Position numbers and translations under genes: made by a program. 64,000 bases of DNA from Pseudacidovorax sp. (GTDB taxonomy: Bacteria; Pseudomonadota; Gammaproteobacteria; Burkholderiales; Burkholderiaceae_C), in the NCBI RefSeq assembly GCF_017991995.1, contig NZ_JAGOPN010000015.1:1-64000 (forward strand). The letters are read 5' to 3'. Below, piece after piece: positions 1-8,482 of the stretch. A model generated the notes under the pieces. It had not been told where the DNA came from. It did not search any database and saw only the letters and a program-made list of their open reading frames with translations. Each line of letters opens with the position of its first letter. Within the stretch, counting starts at the first letter, position 1.

Positions 1-26
1 CCCCGCACTTCGACCTGGACCTGCAC

Positions 27-65
<39 letters not shown>

Positions 66-106
66 TCACCCTGCGCCGAAGCAGGCTCACTTGCCTTCCT
101 GGCTGG

Positions 107-143
107 ACTCCTTCCCCCGCTGGGGGAAGGCAGGGATGGGGGC
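107..143 (+). repeat. REP-like palindromic repeat
   Basis: A 37-bp unit with a C-rich arm and a complementary G-rich arm (CTTCCCCC / GGGGGAAG) followed by a G-rich tail. The same 37 bp, with one mismatch, recurs in reverse orientation at 8483-8519, and a shorter related form occurs twice at 8353-8441. This fits a dispersed extragenic palindrome family. Confidence 0.65.
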
Positions 144-215
144 AGTGCGCCACCGTGGTTGCATTCCGCACAACTCCGGCCCCTTGGATGCCCAACGTCC
201 GCCTCCACGCGTCGG

Positions 216-448
216 CGCCGGGCCCAGGGCGCGCGGACGATTTCGGGGTCGGCGAGGAGCGCAGGGTGGACGGGCTGCAGGCCTGCCGGAGGACAGGCCT
301 GCTTCGTGAACTGACTCGCGGCAGTTGTTTGAGCGCAGCGCGAAGCGCGTAGCGAGTTCTGCCGCGGCCCGTTCATCCGAGCACCGCAGCGGAGTCGGCC
401 CACAGGGCCGACCGACCCCGTATGAGCCCGCGCGCCCTGGGCCCGGCG
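216..448. mobile_element. MITE-like element with 21-bp terminal inverted repeats
   Basis: Positions 216-236 and 428-448 are perfect 21-bp inverted repeats of each other (core GGGCCCAGGGCGCGCGG). They bracket 191 bp of GC-rich sequence without a credible gene. The size (233 bp), the terminal inverted repeats and the lack of coding suggest a non-autonomous miniature element. No clear target-site duplication is visible, so a large stem-loop or a family-specific intergenic repeat is the alternative. Confidence 0.45.
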
Positions 449-538
449 ACGGCGCGCACCCCAGCGACAAGCAAGGCCCCAAACGCCAAAAAGGCCCAAG
501 ACCTGAAGAAACCTGGGCTCCAGGGCCTTCAACCCACC

Positions 539-1393
539 CTACCCCCCGATCGTCCGATCCAGGAAGCCCACGATCCGCGCCGTCACCTCATCGCGGTTCG
601 TCTCGTTCAGCAATTCGTGCCGGGCCTGCGGATACAGCGTCAGTTCCACATCCTTGACACCCGCATCGCGGTAGCGCTGCGCCACCACTTCAAGGGCCGC
701 CCCGCCGCCCGCGATGGGATCGGCATCGCCCGAGAGGATCAGGATCGGCAGATCGGACCGGATACCGGCCAGCACCGCCGGGTCCGCGGCGCGGGCCAGC
801 GTCTCGATGCCGGTGAAGGGCTCCGGAACGAAGCCACAGGCCGGGTCGGCGCAGTAGCGGTCCACCTCGGCCGCATCGCGGCTCAGCCATTCGAAGCCGG
901 TGCGGTGCTCGAAGCCCTGGTTCAGCGAACTCAGGTCCACGGGCCCCGGCGCGGTCATCATGGCCACGATGCCCGAGACCTCGGTCGAGCCCAGCAGGAC
1001 CGCCGCCTCCACGTCCCGCGAATGGTCGAGCAGGAACTGCTGCGTGGCGAAGGAGCCCATGCTGTGGCCGATGAGCGCCAGCGGCAGGCCGGGATGGTCC
1101 TGGCGGATGCGGTGGTTGAGTTGCAGCAGGTCGTCCACCCAGCCCGGCCAGCCGTCGCGGCCCCAATGGCCATATCGGCCCTGCGCCGTGCGGCCCGATC
1201 CGCGGCCATCGGGCGCATAGACCAGGTAGCCCGCGGTGGCCAGCGCCTCGCCGAAGCGGCGGTAGCGCCCGCCGTGCTCGCCCAGCCCATGCTGGACCTG
1301 GACGATGCCGCGCGGCGCGCCCTCGGGCGACCAGCGCCAGGCCTGGATGCGGATGCCGTCGCGCGAGTTGAACTCGATGCTGTCTTCTGTCAT
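539..1393 (-). CDS. Alpha/beta hydrolase, monoacylglycerol lipase-like (serine aminopeptidase S33 fold)
   Basis: This 284-residue protein looks like a soluble serine hydrolase of the monoacylglycerol lipase/lysophospholipase group. The oxyanion region is VQHGLGEHGGRY, the nucleophile elbow is GHSMGSFA, the acid residue lies in SGDADPIAGG and the histidine in QARHELLNE, so the catalytic triad is complete. I start it at the ATG of MTEDSIEF because AGGAGA sits 7-8 bases upstream; a longer version would add only a basic stretch. The substrate is unknown, most likely an acyl ester. It reads towards the repeat-rich left edge and is separated by about 100 bases from the next minus-strand gene, so it may be transcribed alone. 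Confidence 0.85.
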   Translation of the reverse strand: MTEDSIEFNSRDGIRIQAWRWSPEGAPRGIVQVQHGLGEHGGRYRRFGEALATAGYLVYAPDGRGSGRTAQGRYGHWGRDGWPGWVDDLLQLNHRIRQDHPGLPLALIGHSMGSFATQQFLLDHSRDVEAAVLLGSTEVSGIVAMMTAPGPVDLSSLNQGFEHRTGFEWLSRDAAEVDRYCADPACGFVPEPFTGIETLARAADPAVLAGIRSDLPILILSGDADPIAGGGAALEVVAQRYRDAGVKDVELTLYPQARHELLNETNRDEVTARIVGFLDRTIGG

Positions 1394-1492
1394 GGAACGT
1401 CTCCTGGATGAGGGCAACGAACCATTCTAGGAAGCGACCCCGGCCGGGCCGGACGCGCCGGCGTCAGCGCGCCGAGCGCGCGCCGGCCGCCC

Positions 1493-1690
1493 TCAGCGCG
1501 ACGAATTGGCCGGACAGGTGCGCAGGCCGAGCAGCGTGTAGGCCGGGCAGAAGCGCAGCAGCCCCGTGGCCAGCGGCACCAGGCCGATCCAGCCCCAGGC
1601 ACCGATCACACCGGCCAGTGCCAGGCCGATGAGCACGAGGCCTGCCACGATCCGCAGCACGCGGTCCAGGGTTCCGACATTGGGGGTCAT
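1493..1690 (-). CDS. Small inner-membrane protein, DUF2892 (YgaP-like transmembrane domain)
   Basis: A 65-residue protein with the usual DUF2892 pattern: NVGTLDRVLRIVAG, then two hydrophobic helices separated by a short GAWGW turn, then the CPAYTLLGLRTC end. In E. coli this domain is the membrane anchor of the rhodanese YgaP; here it stands alone. A GAGGAG ribosome site precedes the ATG. It lies 41 bases downstream of the AhpD-like gene on the same strand, and the divergent regulator is of the YgaV/BigR type, which repeats the ygaV-ygaP pairing and suggests a role in handling reactive sulfur. The two cysteines near the end are conserved in the family but their function is not established. Confidence 0.8.
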   Translation of the reverse strand: MTPNVGTLDRVLRIVAGLVLIGLALAGVIGAWGWIGLVPLATGLLRFCPAYTLLGLRTCPANSSR

Positions 1691-1731
1691 GAGTGCTCCT
1701 CGATGAGTGAGATGGACAAGGGCGCCGCCAC

Positions 1732-2079
1732 TCAGGCGGACGCCGCAGAGAACTGGCGGAAGGCTTCCACGGCACTGGCGGCGTACATCGCGGACGGCCC
1801 GCCGCCCATGTAGATGGCCACGCCCAGCGCCTCGTGCACCTCGGCCTCGGTCGCGCCCAGCCGGGCCAGCGCCTTGGTGTGGAAGCCGATGCAGCCCTCG
1901 CAGTGGGCCGCGACGCCCGCGGCCAGCGCGATCAGCTCCTTGGTCTTGGCACTGAGCGCGCCCTCGGCCATGGCGGCCTTGCCCATGTCGGCGAAGCCCT
2001 TCATCACGCCGGGCACGGTCTGCCGCAAGGGCACGAGTTGCGCGGAGATGTCGTGGGTGATCTGTCGGTAGTCGGTCAT
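1732..2079 (-). CDS. Carboxymuconolactone decarboxylase / AhpD-like protein
   Basis: A 115-residue all-helical protein of the AhpD/CMD family. The redox motif is present as C60-EG-C63 followed by His67 (HCEGCIGFH), the arrangement used by AhpD-type alkylhydroperoxidases for proton relay and thiol chemistry. The start is the ATG of MTDYRQI, with AGGA upstream; earlier in-frame codons would run through the operator. It is the first gene of a leftward pair with the DUF2892 protein and is divergent from the ArsR regulator, so it is probably controlled from the palindrome at 2144-2163. I infer a thiol or persulfide peroxidase-like activity; the actual substrate is unknown. Confidence 0.85.
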   Translation of the reverse strand: MTDYRQITHDISAQLVPLRQTVPGVMKGFADMGKAAMAEGALSAKTKELIALAAGVAAHCEGCIGFHTKALARLGATEAEVHEALGVAIYMGGGPSAMYAASAVEAFRQFSAASA

Positions 2080-2143
2080 GGCGGATTCCTGCTCGGCAGG
2101 GCCGGCCACGAAGCCGCGACACTCGACCCAGCACAAGGCCATC

Positions 2144-2163
2144 ATATTAGGAAGACCTAATAT
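2144..2163. promoter_or_regulatory. Palindromic operator between ArsR gene and AhpD/DUF2892 operon
   Basis: Perfect 8-bp arms ATATTAGG and CCTAATAT flank a 4-bp spacer, in an AT-rich island within very GC-rich DNA. The site lies 64 bases from the leftward start at 2079 and 34 bases from the regulator start at 2198, so it could repress both. AT-rich palindromes of this kind are typical binding sites of BigR/SqrR/YgaV repressors. Confidence 0.75.
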
Positions 2164-2197
2164 TCAACCAACGCCGGCCAGCGCGTTTGCACCATCC

Positions 2198-2509
2198 ATG
2201 ACCCACATCAACCCCGAGCACGCCCTGCTCCAGGAAGGCGCCCAGCAGGCCGCCGCCTTCCTGCGTGCGCTGGGCAACGAATCCCGTCTGCTGGTGCTGT
2301 GCCTGCTGGGCAAGCACGGCGAGCTGTCGGTGGGCGCGCTGCAGGCGGAGGTGGGCCTCGGCCAGTCGGCGCTGTCGCAGCACCTGGCCCGCCTGCGCGA
2401 GGACGGCCTGGTCGCCAGCCGGCGCGAGGGCCAGACGGTGTACTACCGCATCGACGATCCCAGGGCCGGCCGCATGATCGACCTGCTGGCCGAGCTGTTC
2501 TGCCCCTGA
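2198..2509 (+). CDS. ArsR-family regulator, BigR/SqrR/YgaV-type persulfide sensor
   Basis: A 103-residue winged-helix repressor. The recognition helix reads GLGQSALSQHLARLRED and the wing RREGQTVYYRI. Two cysteines are placed as in the thiol-switch subgroup: C35 in the first helix pair (LLVLCLLGKHGE) and C102 at the very end (ELFCP). In BigR, SqrR and YgaV the equivalent pair forms a disulfide or polysulfide bridge and releases DNA. No metal-binding CxC motif of ArsR/SmtB is present. The ATG at 2198 gives the family length; the longer frame would begin inside the divergent gene. Its own promoter probably overlaps the palindrome at 2144-2163, so autoregulation is likely. Confidence 0.88.
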   Translation: MTHINPEHALLQEGAQQAAAFLRALGNESRLLVLCLLGKHGELSVGALQAEVGLGQSALSQHLARLREDGLVASRREGQTVYYRIDDPRAGRMIDLLAELFCP

Positions 2510-2514
2510 GATTC

Positions 2515-3414
2515 TCAGAAGAAGGGCCCGGGCACGTCGAAGTCCGCCGTCTCCAGGCAGGCCTCCCGCAGCGCCGCCACCAGGGGCCGCGGATCGTCGT
2601 GGCGGAAGTGGAAGCCGTAGTCCAGCGTCGCCAGCGGCTCCGTGGCGGCCAGGCGGCAGAGCACGCCGCGCTGCACCAGTCCGTCGGCCAGCCCGCGCGG
2701 CAGCATGCCGATGCCCTGCCCCGCCGCCAGCAGGCTGGCCACCGCGCCCCACTGGCTGCAGCTCAGCACCGCGCGCGGCCGGGCACCGGCGCGGGCCATC
2801 CAGCCGTCCTGCAACTGCGTGACGCCCGAGCCGCGCGGCAGCGCGACCAGCGTGTGGCGCGACAAGGACTCGGCATCCAGCCGTTCGACGCCGGCCGCCA
2901 GCGCGGCCGAGGCGCACCAGACGAAGGCCGCCTGCCCGAGAGGCACGGCGCTCAAGGTCGGCCGCGAGGCGGCGCCCGAGATCACTGCGGCGTCCAGCTC
3001 GGCCTGCGCGACACGCCGCGCCAAGTGCGCGCCGATGTCCACCTCGATGCGCAGCTCCAGCGCCGGATGACGCGCGCGCAGCCAGGCCACGGCGCGCGCC
3101 AGCCAGGTCATGGACGCGAGTTCGCCCGTGCCCAGGTGCGCGGTACCGCCCAGCGCCGCGCCGGGCCCCACGGCCATCCGGGCCTGCTCGGCACGCTGCA
3201 GCAGGTCGGCCGCCAGCGGCAGCAGGCGCTGGCCGGCCTCGGTGAGCCGGGCGCGATGGCCCGCGCGGTCGAACAGCGGCGCGCCCAGGGCCGAGTCCAG
3301 TTCGGCCAGCCGCTTGGAGAGCGACGACACGCTCAGGTGCAGCCGCTCGGCCGCCAGCGCAAAGCTGGCGCAGGTCGCGGCCCAGTAGAAGGCTTCCAGT
3401 TGCTTGAGCGTCAC
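2515..3414 (-). CDS. LysR-type transcriptional regulator
   Basis: A 299-residue LysR regulator. The N-terminal winged helix spans about residues 1-60 (LKQLEAFYWAATCASFALAA, then HLSVSSLSKRLAELD), followed by the linker helix and a two-lobed co-inducer domain from about residue 90. It is transcribed divergently from the FMN-dependent hydroxyacid dehydrogenase at 3542, with a 127-base gap, which is the classic LysR-target arrangement, so I infer that it controls that gene. It converges with the ArsR gene with only 5 bases between the stop codons. The effector cannot be read from the sequence. Confidence 0.88.
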   Translation of the reverse strand: MTLKQLEAFYWAATCASFALAAERLHLSVSSLSKRLAELDSALGAPLFDRAGHRARLTEAGQRLLPLAADLLQRAEQARMAVGPGAALGGTAHLGTGELASMTWLARAVAWLRARHPALELRIEVDIGAHLARRVAQAELDAAVISGAASRPTLSAVPLGQAAFVWCASAALAAGVERLDAESLSRHTLVALPRGSGVTQLQDGWMARAGARPRAVLSCSQWGAVASLLAAGQGIGMLPRGLADGLVQRGVLCRLAATEPLATLDYGFHFRHDDPRPLVAALREACLETADFDVPGPFF

Positions 3415-3541
3415 TTGTTCGATTTCAGTGGAATGGACTGCGCCGGATTATTCGCTTTCACTCACTCGCAGGACTGCCTAAAGTCCCACCTCATCGCCCG
3501 CCCGCCGATCCGGCGCAGGCCGACAGCTTCACCCTCTGCCC

Positions 3542-4801
3542 ATGACCCAGCCCTCGACACCCGCCGCCGACGCCGGCCCCGCCCCACCGCCCGCCCCCGC
3601 CCATGACCCCTGGCGCGCCTTCAGCGGCGGCGCCGCGCGCGGCCCGCTGGCAGAGGTGCTGGCCCTCGACGACTTCCAGCGCCTGGCCGCGCGCCGCCTG
3701 CCGCGCGCCATCTACGGCTACGTGGCCGGTGCCGCGGAGACCAACAGCAGCCTGGACGACAACCGCCGCGCCTTCGCCGAATGGGGCTTCGTGCCGCGCG
3801 TGCTGGCCAACGTGTCGCAGCGCGACCTGGGCACGGAGCTCTTCGGCCGCCGCTACGCCGCGCCCTTCGGCATCGCGCCGATGGGCATCGCCGCGCTCTC
3901 GGCCTACCGCGGCGACGAGCTCATGGCGAGCGCCGCCGCACGCGCCGGCATCCCCTACGTACTGAGCGGCAGCTCGCTCACGCCCATGGAAAAGGTCATC
4001 GCAGCCGGCCCCGGCAGCTGGTTCCAGGCCTACCTGCCGGGCCAGCCCGAGCGCATCGACGCCCTGCTCGACCGCGTGGAGCGCGCCGGCTTCGAGACGC
4101 TGGTGATCACCGCCGACGTGCCCGTGGCCGGCAACCGCGAGAACAACATCCGCGCCGGCTTCTCCACCCCGCTACGCCCCGGCCTGCGCCTGGCCTGGGA
4201 CGGGTTCACCCACCCATGCTGGACGCTGGGCACGCTGCTGCGCACGCTGGCCGACGGCATGCCGCACTTCGAGAATTCCTTTGCCGAGCGCGGCGCGCCG
4301 GTCATCTCCCGCAACGTGGAGCGCGACTTCTCCAAGCGCGACCATTTCGACTGGGCGCACATCGCACGCATCCGCCGCCGCTGGCGCGGACCGCTGGTGG
4401 TCAAGGGGCTGGTGTCGCCCCAGGACGCCGCGCTGGCCCGCCAGCATGGCGCCGACGGCATCGTGCTCTCCAACCACGGCGGGCGGCAGCTCGACGGGGC
4501 CGTCTCGGCCCTGCGCACCCTGCCGGCCGTGATGGACGTGGCCGGCGATATGGCGGTGATGATGGACGGCGGCATCCGCCGCGGCAGCGACGTGCTCAAG
4601 GCCCTCGCGCTGGGCGCGCGCTTCGTGTGGGTGGGCCGACCCTTCAACTTCGCGGCGGCGGTGGCGGGCGAGGCGGGCGTGGCCCATGCCATTCAGCTGC
4701 TGTCGGCCGAAGTGGACCGCAACCTCGCCATGCTCGGCGTGACGCGGCCGGGTCAGCTCTCGCGCGACTTCCTCATGCCGCGGGGTCCGCTGCCGGTGTG
4801 A
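3542..4801 (+). CDS. FMN-dependent alpha-hydroxyacid dehydrogenase (L-lactate dehydrogenase-like)
   Basis: A 419-residue TIM-barrel flavoenzyme of the LldD/glycolate oxidase/mandelate dehydrogenase family, oxidising an L-2-hydroxyacid to the 2-oxoacid. Family marks are YGYVAGAAE near the N-terminus, FGIAPMGIAALS, the substrate/catalytic block SNHGGRQLDGAVSALRTLP with the active-site His and Arg, and the FMN phosphate site MMDGGIRRGSDVLKALALGA. The first 35 residues are Pro/Ala-rich and lack homology to the core, so a somewhat later start cannot be excluded, but no other ATG precedes the conserved part except MTPWRAF-like codons in other frames. Its 3' end overlaps the convergent hybrid kinase by 29 bases. 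Lactate is the commonest substrate but mandelate or glycolate are possible. Confidence 0.88.
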   Translation: MTQPSTPAADAGPAPPPAPAHDPWRAFSGGAARGPLAEVLALDDFQRLAARRLPRAIYGYVAGAAETNSSLDDNRRAFAEWGFVPRVLANVSQRDLGTELFGRRYAAPFGIAPMGIAALSAYRGDELMASAAARAGIPYVLSGSSLTPMEKVIAAGPGSWFQAYLPGQPERIDALLDRVERAGFETLVITADVPVAGNRENNIRAGFSTPLRPGLRLAWDGFTHPCWTLGTLLRTLADGMPHFENSFAERGAPVISRNVERDFSKRDHFDWAHIARIRRRWRGPLVVKGLVSPQDAALARQHGADGIVLSNHGGRQLDGAVSALRTLPAVMDVAGDMAVMMDGGIRRGSDVLKALALGARFVWVGRPFNFAAAVAGEAGVAHAIQLLSAEVDRNLAMLGVTRPGQLSRDFLMPRGPLPV

Positions 4802-6881
4802 TGGGCCAGGCCTGCTGCAGGCGCCGCAGCTCGCTGGTGAGCTGGTGCACCGAAAAGGGCTTGGTCAGCACCGCCATGCCCGGCTCCAGCTGGCCGTCCC
4901 TGAGCAGCGCGTTTTCCGCATAGCCAGTGATGAAGAGCACCGGCAACGCCGGTCGCAGGCTGCGCGCCGCGTCGGCCAGTTGCCGCCCGTTCATGCCACC
5001 CGGCAGGCCCACGTCGGTGATCAGCAGGCGCACCTCGGGCGAATCGCGCAGCATCGCCATGCCGGCCAACGAGTCGGCGGCCTCCAGCACCCGGCAGCCC
5101 AGGTCGCGCAGCGTCTCGGCGACGATCTGGCGCACGGCCTCCTCGTCCTCCACCACCAGCACGGGCCAGTCGGCCTGCGCCGCCATGTCGGGCTCGGCCT
5201 GCATGCCGTTCGATGCCGCGGGTACCGCGCCCTCGAGCGCGCGGGGCAGGTGGATCGACACCACCGTGCCCTGCCCCACCTCGGATGCGATGCGCACCTG
5301 CCCGCCAGACTGGCGCGCGAAGCCGTAGATCATCGACAGCCCCAGCCCCGTGCCCTGTCCCAGCGGCTTGGTGGTGAAGAAGGGATCGAAGGCCTTGCCC
5401 AGCACGTTCGCCGGCATGCCCACGCCGTTGTCGGTCACGCGCAACAGCAGGTAGTCGCCCTCGGGCAGGTCGTGGGCGCGGGCGGCGGCGCCGGCCATGT
5501 GGACATTGAGCGTCTCGATCAGCACCTGCCCGCCATCGGGCATGGCGTCGCGGGCATTGATGCACAGGTTGAGCAGCGCGTTCTCCAGTTGAGACGGATC
5601 GACCAGCGCCGGCCAGGGGGCCGGCTCGGCATGCGTGACGATGTGCACCTGCGGGCCCACAGTGCGCTGGATGAGCTCGACCATGCCGGCCGCCAGCTCG
5701 TCCACCTGCGTGGGCCGCGGCGCCAGCGTCTGCCGGCGCGAGAAGGCCAGCAGCCGGTGCGTGAGCGCGGCTGCGCGGCGCGTGGCGTCCTGCGCCGTGC
5801 GGATGTAGCGGGCCAGGTGCTCGGGCTGGTTCTGCCGCAGCCGAATGTCCATCAGCTCCAGCGCGCCGGAGACGGCCGCCAGCATGTTGTTGAAGTCGTG
5901 CGCCAGGCCGCCGGTGAGCTGGCCGATGGCTTCCATCTTGCGGGCCTGGTGCAGCGCCTCCTCGGCGGCCTCCAGCTCGCGGGTGCGTTCGCTCACGGCG
6001 TCCTGCAGGGCGTCGCGGGAGCGGCTCAGCATCTCGCGCGCGTCGATGATGGCGTCCATCTCGGTGCAGATGCCCACCCAGGCCATGGCGCTGTCGGCCT
6101 CTCCCGCCACGGGGTGCGCGCGTGACAGCCACCAGCGGTAGCCCTCGCGGGGGCTGCGCATGCGGAACTCCGCCTCGTAGGGCATGCGGGCCTTCACCGC
6201 GCGCTGCCAGGCGCCGGCCAGCGCCGGCAGGTCGTCCGGATGCACGAAGTCGCCCCAGCCTTCGTCCAGGAAGCGCTCGCGCGGCTGGCCGCTGAAGGCC
6301 GTCCAGCGCGGGCTGACGTAGCGCACCAGCCCGGCCCGGTCGGCCGTCCAGACGAAGCCGGGCAGCTCGTCGAGGATGCGTCGCTGCTGCTCGGCCTCGG
6401 CCGCCAGTTGCTGCTGGGCCAGCACACGGGCCGTGGTCTCGGTGGTGAAGCAGAACACGCCGCGCACCAAGTCGCCGTCGTAGATGGGCGAGTACGAGTA
6501 CGACCACCAGGTCTGCTCCTCGCGGCCATAGCGCGCCATGGTGATCGGCACATCGACGAAGCGGCTGGCCTGGCCGGCCAGCGCCTGCTCCAGCGGGCCA
6601 CGCACGGCCTCCCAGGCGTCGGACCACAGCACGGGCAGCGACTGGCCCAGCGCGCCATCCAGCCGCGGCCCCAGGATCGGCCGGTAGGCGTCGTTGAAGA
6701 AGAAGGTCAGCGCGTCGCCCCAGACCAGGTACATGCTCTCGGGCGAATTGAGCATGAGCCCGAGCGCATTGCGCAGCGCGCCCGGCCATTGCTCCGCGGG
6801 CCCGAGCGGCGTCGCGGCCCAGTCATGGGCCCGCACCGCCGCGCCCATGGCGCCGCCGTCGACAGGAAGGGGGGAATTCAT
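4773..6881 (-). CDS. Hybrid sensor histidine kinase with PAS domains and C-terminal receiver
   Basis: A 702-residue, apparently soluble hybrid kinase. Residues 45-150 form a PAS-like domain, 165-285 a second PAS/PAC (GFVWTADRAGLVRYVS...), followed by a coiled-coil (285-320). The HisKA box is GGLAHDFNN with His328; the ATPase domain has N442 (INARDAM), the G1 box DNGVGMP and G2 GQGTGLGLSM. The receiver (573-690) has acidic residues VVEDEE, phospho-acceptor D623 (ITDVGLPGG) and K674 (LTKPF). There is no transmembrane segment and no DNA-binding output, and no response regulator lies next to it, so the signal and the partner are unknown. The 3' end overlaps the convergent dehydrogenase gene. Confidence 0.9.
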   Translation of the reverse strand: MNSPLPVDGGAMGAAVRAHDWAATPLGPAEQWPGALRNALGLMLNSPESMYLVWGDALTFFFNDAYRPILGPRLDGALGQSLPVLWSDAWEAVRGPLEQALAGQASRFVDVPITMARYGREEQTWWSYSYSPIYDGDLVRGVFCFTTETTARVLAQQQLAAEAEQQRRILDELPGFVWTADRAGLVRYVSPRWTAFSGQPRERFLDEGWGDFVHPDDLPALAGAWQRAVKARMPYEAEFRMRSPREGYRWWLSRAHPVAGEADSAMAWVGICTEMDAIIDAREMLSRSRDALQDAVSERTRELEAAEEALHQARKMEAIGQLTGGLAHDFNNMLAAVSGALELMDIRLRQNQPEHLARYIRTAQDATRRAAALTHRLLAFSRRQTLAPRPTQVDELAAGMVELIQRTVGPQVHIVTHAEPAPWPALVDPSQLENALLNLCINARDAMPDGGQVLIETLNVHMAGAAARAHDLPEGDYLLLRVTDNGVGMPANVLGKAFDPFFTTKPLGQGTGLGLSMIYGFARQSGGQVRIASEVGQGTVVSIHLPRALEGAVPAASNGMQAEPDMAAQADWPVLVVEDEEAVRQIVAETLRDLGCRVLEAADSLAGMAMLRDSPEVRLLITDVGLPGGMNGRQLADAARSLRPALPVLFITGYAENALLRDGQLEPGMAVLTKPFSVHQLTSELRRLQQAWPITPAADPAA

Positions 6882-7034
6882 CTGCGCTGTGCTTCAGTCA
6901 GGCCGGGCGACCGGCGCGGGGGACGGCCATCGCCGCGATGGCCCGAAGCATTGTCGCGAACTGTGAATGCAGCCTTGCCGAATGCCCCTGTGCTGCCGGC
7001 AGGCCGCAGGGCCGCCGGCCGGGCCGCAGCACAT

Positions 7035-7673
7035 TCAACGGCCCCGCGCCGACTTGCGGCGCGGCGTCGCGGCGCGCAACTCGCCCTTGACGGGCGGCGG
7101 CGGGGGCGGCGACTGCAGCTGCTCGATGGACAGCAACGCATCCACGTGGCCGACGAAATGCTCCAGGTAGCCCGGCGACAGCTGCTGCATCAGCGCCAGC
7201 GCCCGGTGGACCAGGTGGTGCGAGTTGAGCGGCCCCGCCTGCGCCGGCACCTGCGCGGTGGCCTCCCGCAGCCGCTGCTGCGCCGACAGGCGCGACCACG
7301 TCCCGCGGAAGCGCCGCAGCGCCTTGAGCTCCGGCGGCCGGGATTGCCCCTCGGCCGTCGCCAGCAGCGGTGGCCCATCCTCGGGGGCGCTGCGGCCACG
7401 CTGCGCCAGGGCATCGGCCAGCTGGCCGAGGGCGCCGCGCGTCGCCGTCGCCGGCGCTTCGCTGGCCTGACCCGGCCGCGCAGCCAGGCCGGCGGCATAG
7501 CGATCGAGGGCTGCCTCCAACCGGGGCATGAGCAGGTGCTGGATCCGCTGCGGCTGCCCGACGGTGCGCCGCGCCAGCGCTTCCATCGCGAGGAATGCGG
7601 CGGGATCGGCCCGGTCCGCCCCGGCATCGCGCCAGGCGGCGAGGCGCGCCTGCAGTGCGGTCATCGCACTCAT
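7035..7673 (-). CDS. DUF2894-like protein, last gene of the DUF802 motor-like operon
   Basis: A 212-residue predicted soluble protein that I assign to DUF2894 by resemblance (ALARRTVGQPQRIQHLLMPRLEAALDRYAAG) and by its usual place beside OmpA and DUF802 genes in Burkholderiales. The middle and end are Pro/Arg/Ala-rich and probably flexible; the last 25 residues contain a Pro-rich stretch and a basic tail. Its start codon overlaps the stop of the OmpA-like gene (7671-7675), so translation is coupled. An internal ATG three codons later is an alternative start. No enzymatic motif is visible; by position I infer a cytoplasmic partner of the motor's tail. Confidence 0.7.
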   Translation of the reverse strand: MSAMTALQARLAAWRDAGADRADPAAFLAMEALARRTVGQPQRIQHLLMPRLEAALDRYAAGLAARPGQASEAPATATRGALGQLADALAQRGRSAPEDGPPLLATAEGQSRPPELKALRRFRGTWSRLSAQQRLREATAQVPAQAGPLNSHHLVHRALALMQQLSPGYLEHFVGHVDALLSIEQLQSPPPPPPVKGELRAATPRRKSARGR

Positions 7674-8341
7674 CAGGGCTTGGCCGCGGCCTTGCCGGCC
7701 TCGGTGCGGGCGGGCCGCGGCATGGGCGCCATCTCCACGCGGCGGTTGCGGGCGCGGCCGTCGGCGTCGGCATTGGAGGCGACGGCCTGCTGCGAACCGA
7801 AGGCCGCGGCGAACACGGCATCGGCCGGAATGCCCTCATCGATCAGCGCGCGGGTCACGGTCAGCGCCCGCTGGGCGGACAGCTCCCAGTTGTCGGCGAA
7901 GCGGCGACTGTCGCCGCGCACCTGCCGGTCATCGGTGAAGCCGCTGACCATCAGAATCTCGCCGCGCTCGCGCAGGTAGCGGCCCAGCGGCCCGGCCAGG
8001 GTCTTGAGCAGCTGGCGGCCCTCGGGCTGCAGCTCATCGGAAGCGAAGGCGAAGAGCACGCTGCCGCTGATCCCGATGCGCCCATCCGCCAGCGTCACGC
8101 GGCCGGCGGCCAGCGGGCCGGCGAGGGCCTGCTCCAGCGTCTGCAGCCTGCGGGCGGCCTGCTCGCGCTGCTGCACCTCGGCCTTGAGGCGATCGGCCAG
8201 CTCCATCTGCATGCCCAGCGCCGCGACGAGGATGAGCGCGAAGGCGCCCAGCACGCCGGCCATCAGGTCGCCGAAGACGGCCCAGACCGGCACCGCCGGC
8301 TCGGCGCCGCCGTCGACGAGGTCGTCGTTCAGGGCTTCCAT
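7673..8341 (-). CDS. OmpA/MotB-like stator subunit
   Basis: A 222-residue inner-membrane protein with one N-terminal helix (about residues 19-43) and a periplasmic OmpA-C peptidoglycan-binding domain (about 95-215: GSVLFAFASDEL, SGFTDDR, RRFADNWELSAQRA, RARNRRVE). The helix begins VWAVFGDLMAGVLGAF; Asp25 sits where MotB, ExbD and ZorB carry the ion-binding aspartate. I chose the ATG of MEALNDDL because the upstream part of the frame is translated REP-like DNA. Between it and DUF802 lies a 205-base gap filled with those repeats. Together with the DUF802 protein it forms a plausible ion-driven 5:2 stator. Confidence 0.85.
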   Translation of the reverse strand: MEALNDDLVDGGAEPAVPVWAVFGDLMAGVLGAFALILVAALGMQMELADRLKAEVQQREQAARRLQTLEQALAGPLAAGRVTLADGRIGISGSVLFAFASDELQPEGRQLLKTLAGPLGRYLRERGEILMVSGFTDDRQVRGDSRRFADNWELSAQRALTVTRALIDEGIPADAVFAAAFGSQQAVASNADADGRARNRRVEMAPMPRPARTEAGKAAAKP

Positions 8342-8352
8342 GGTGCGGCTCC

Positions 8353-8441
8353 GCCGGATGCGCCTTGCTCCTTCCCCCCCTTGGGGAGGGCTGGGGCGCC
8401 GGATGCGCCTTGCTCCCTCCCCCCCTGGGGGAGGGCTGGGG
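8353..8441 (+). repeat. Tandem pair of REP-like palindromes
   Basis: Two 44-bp copies (8353-8396 and 8398-8441) share GGATGCGCCTTGCTCC, a C-rich/G-rich palindrome and GGGCTGGGG. They sit in the gap between the DUF802 and OmpA-like genes of one operon and, with the reversed copy at 8483-8519, make a BIME-like arrangement that could fold into a large RNA hairpin. Confidence 0.7.
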
Positions 8442-8482
8442 TGGGGGCCTGCGGCGCCTCGATCAGCGCCTGCGTCATGCTG

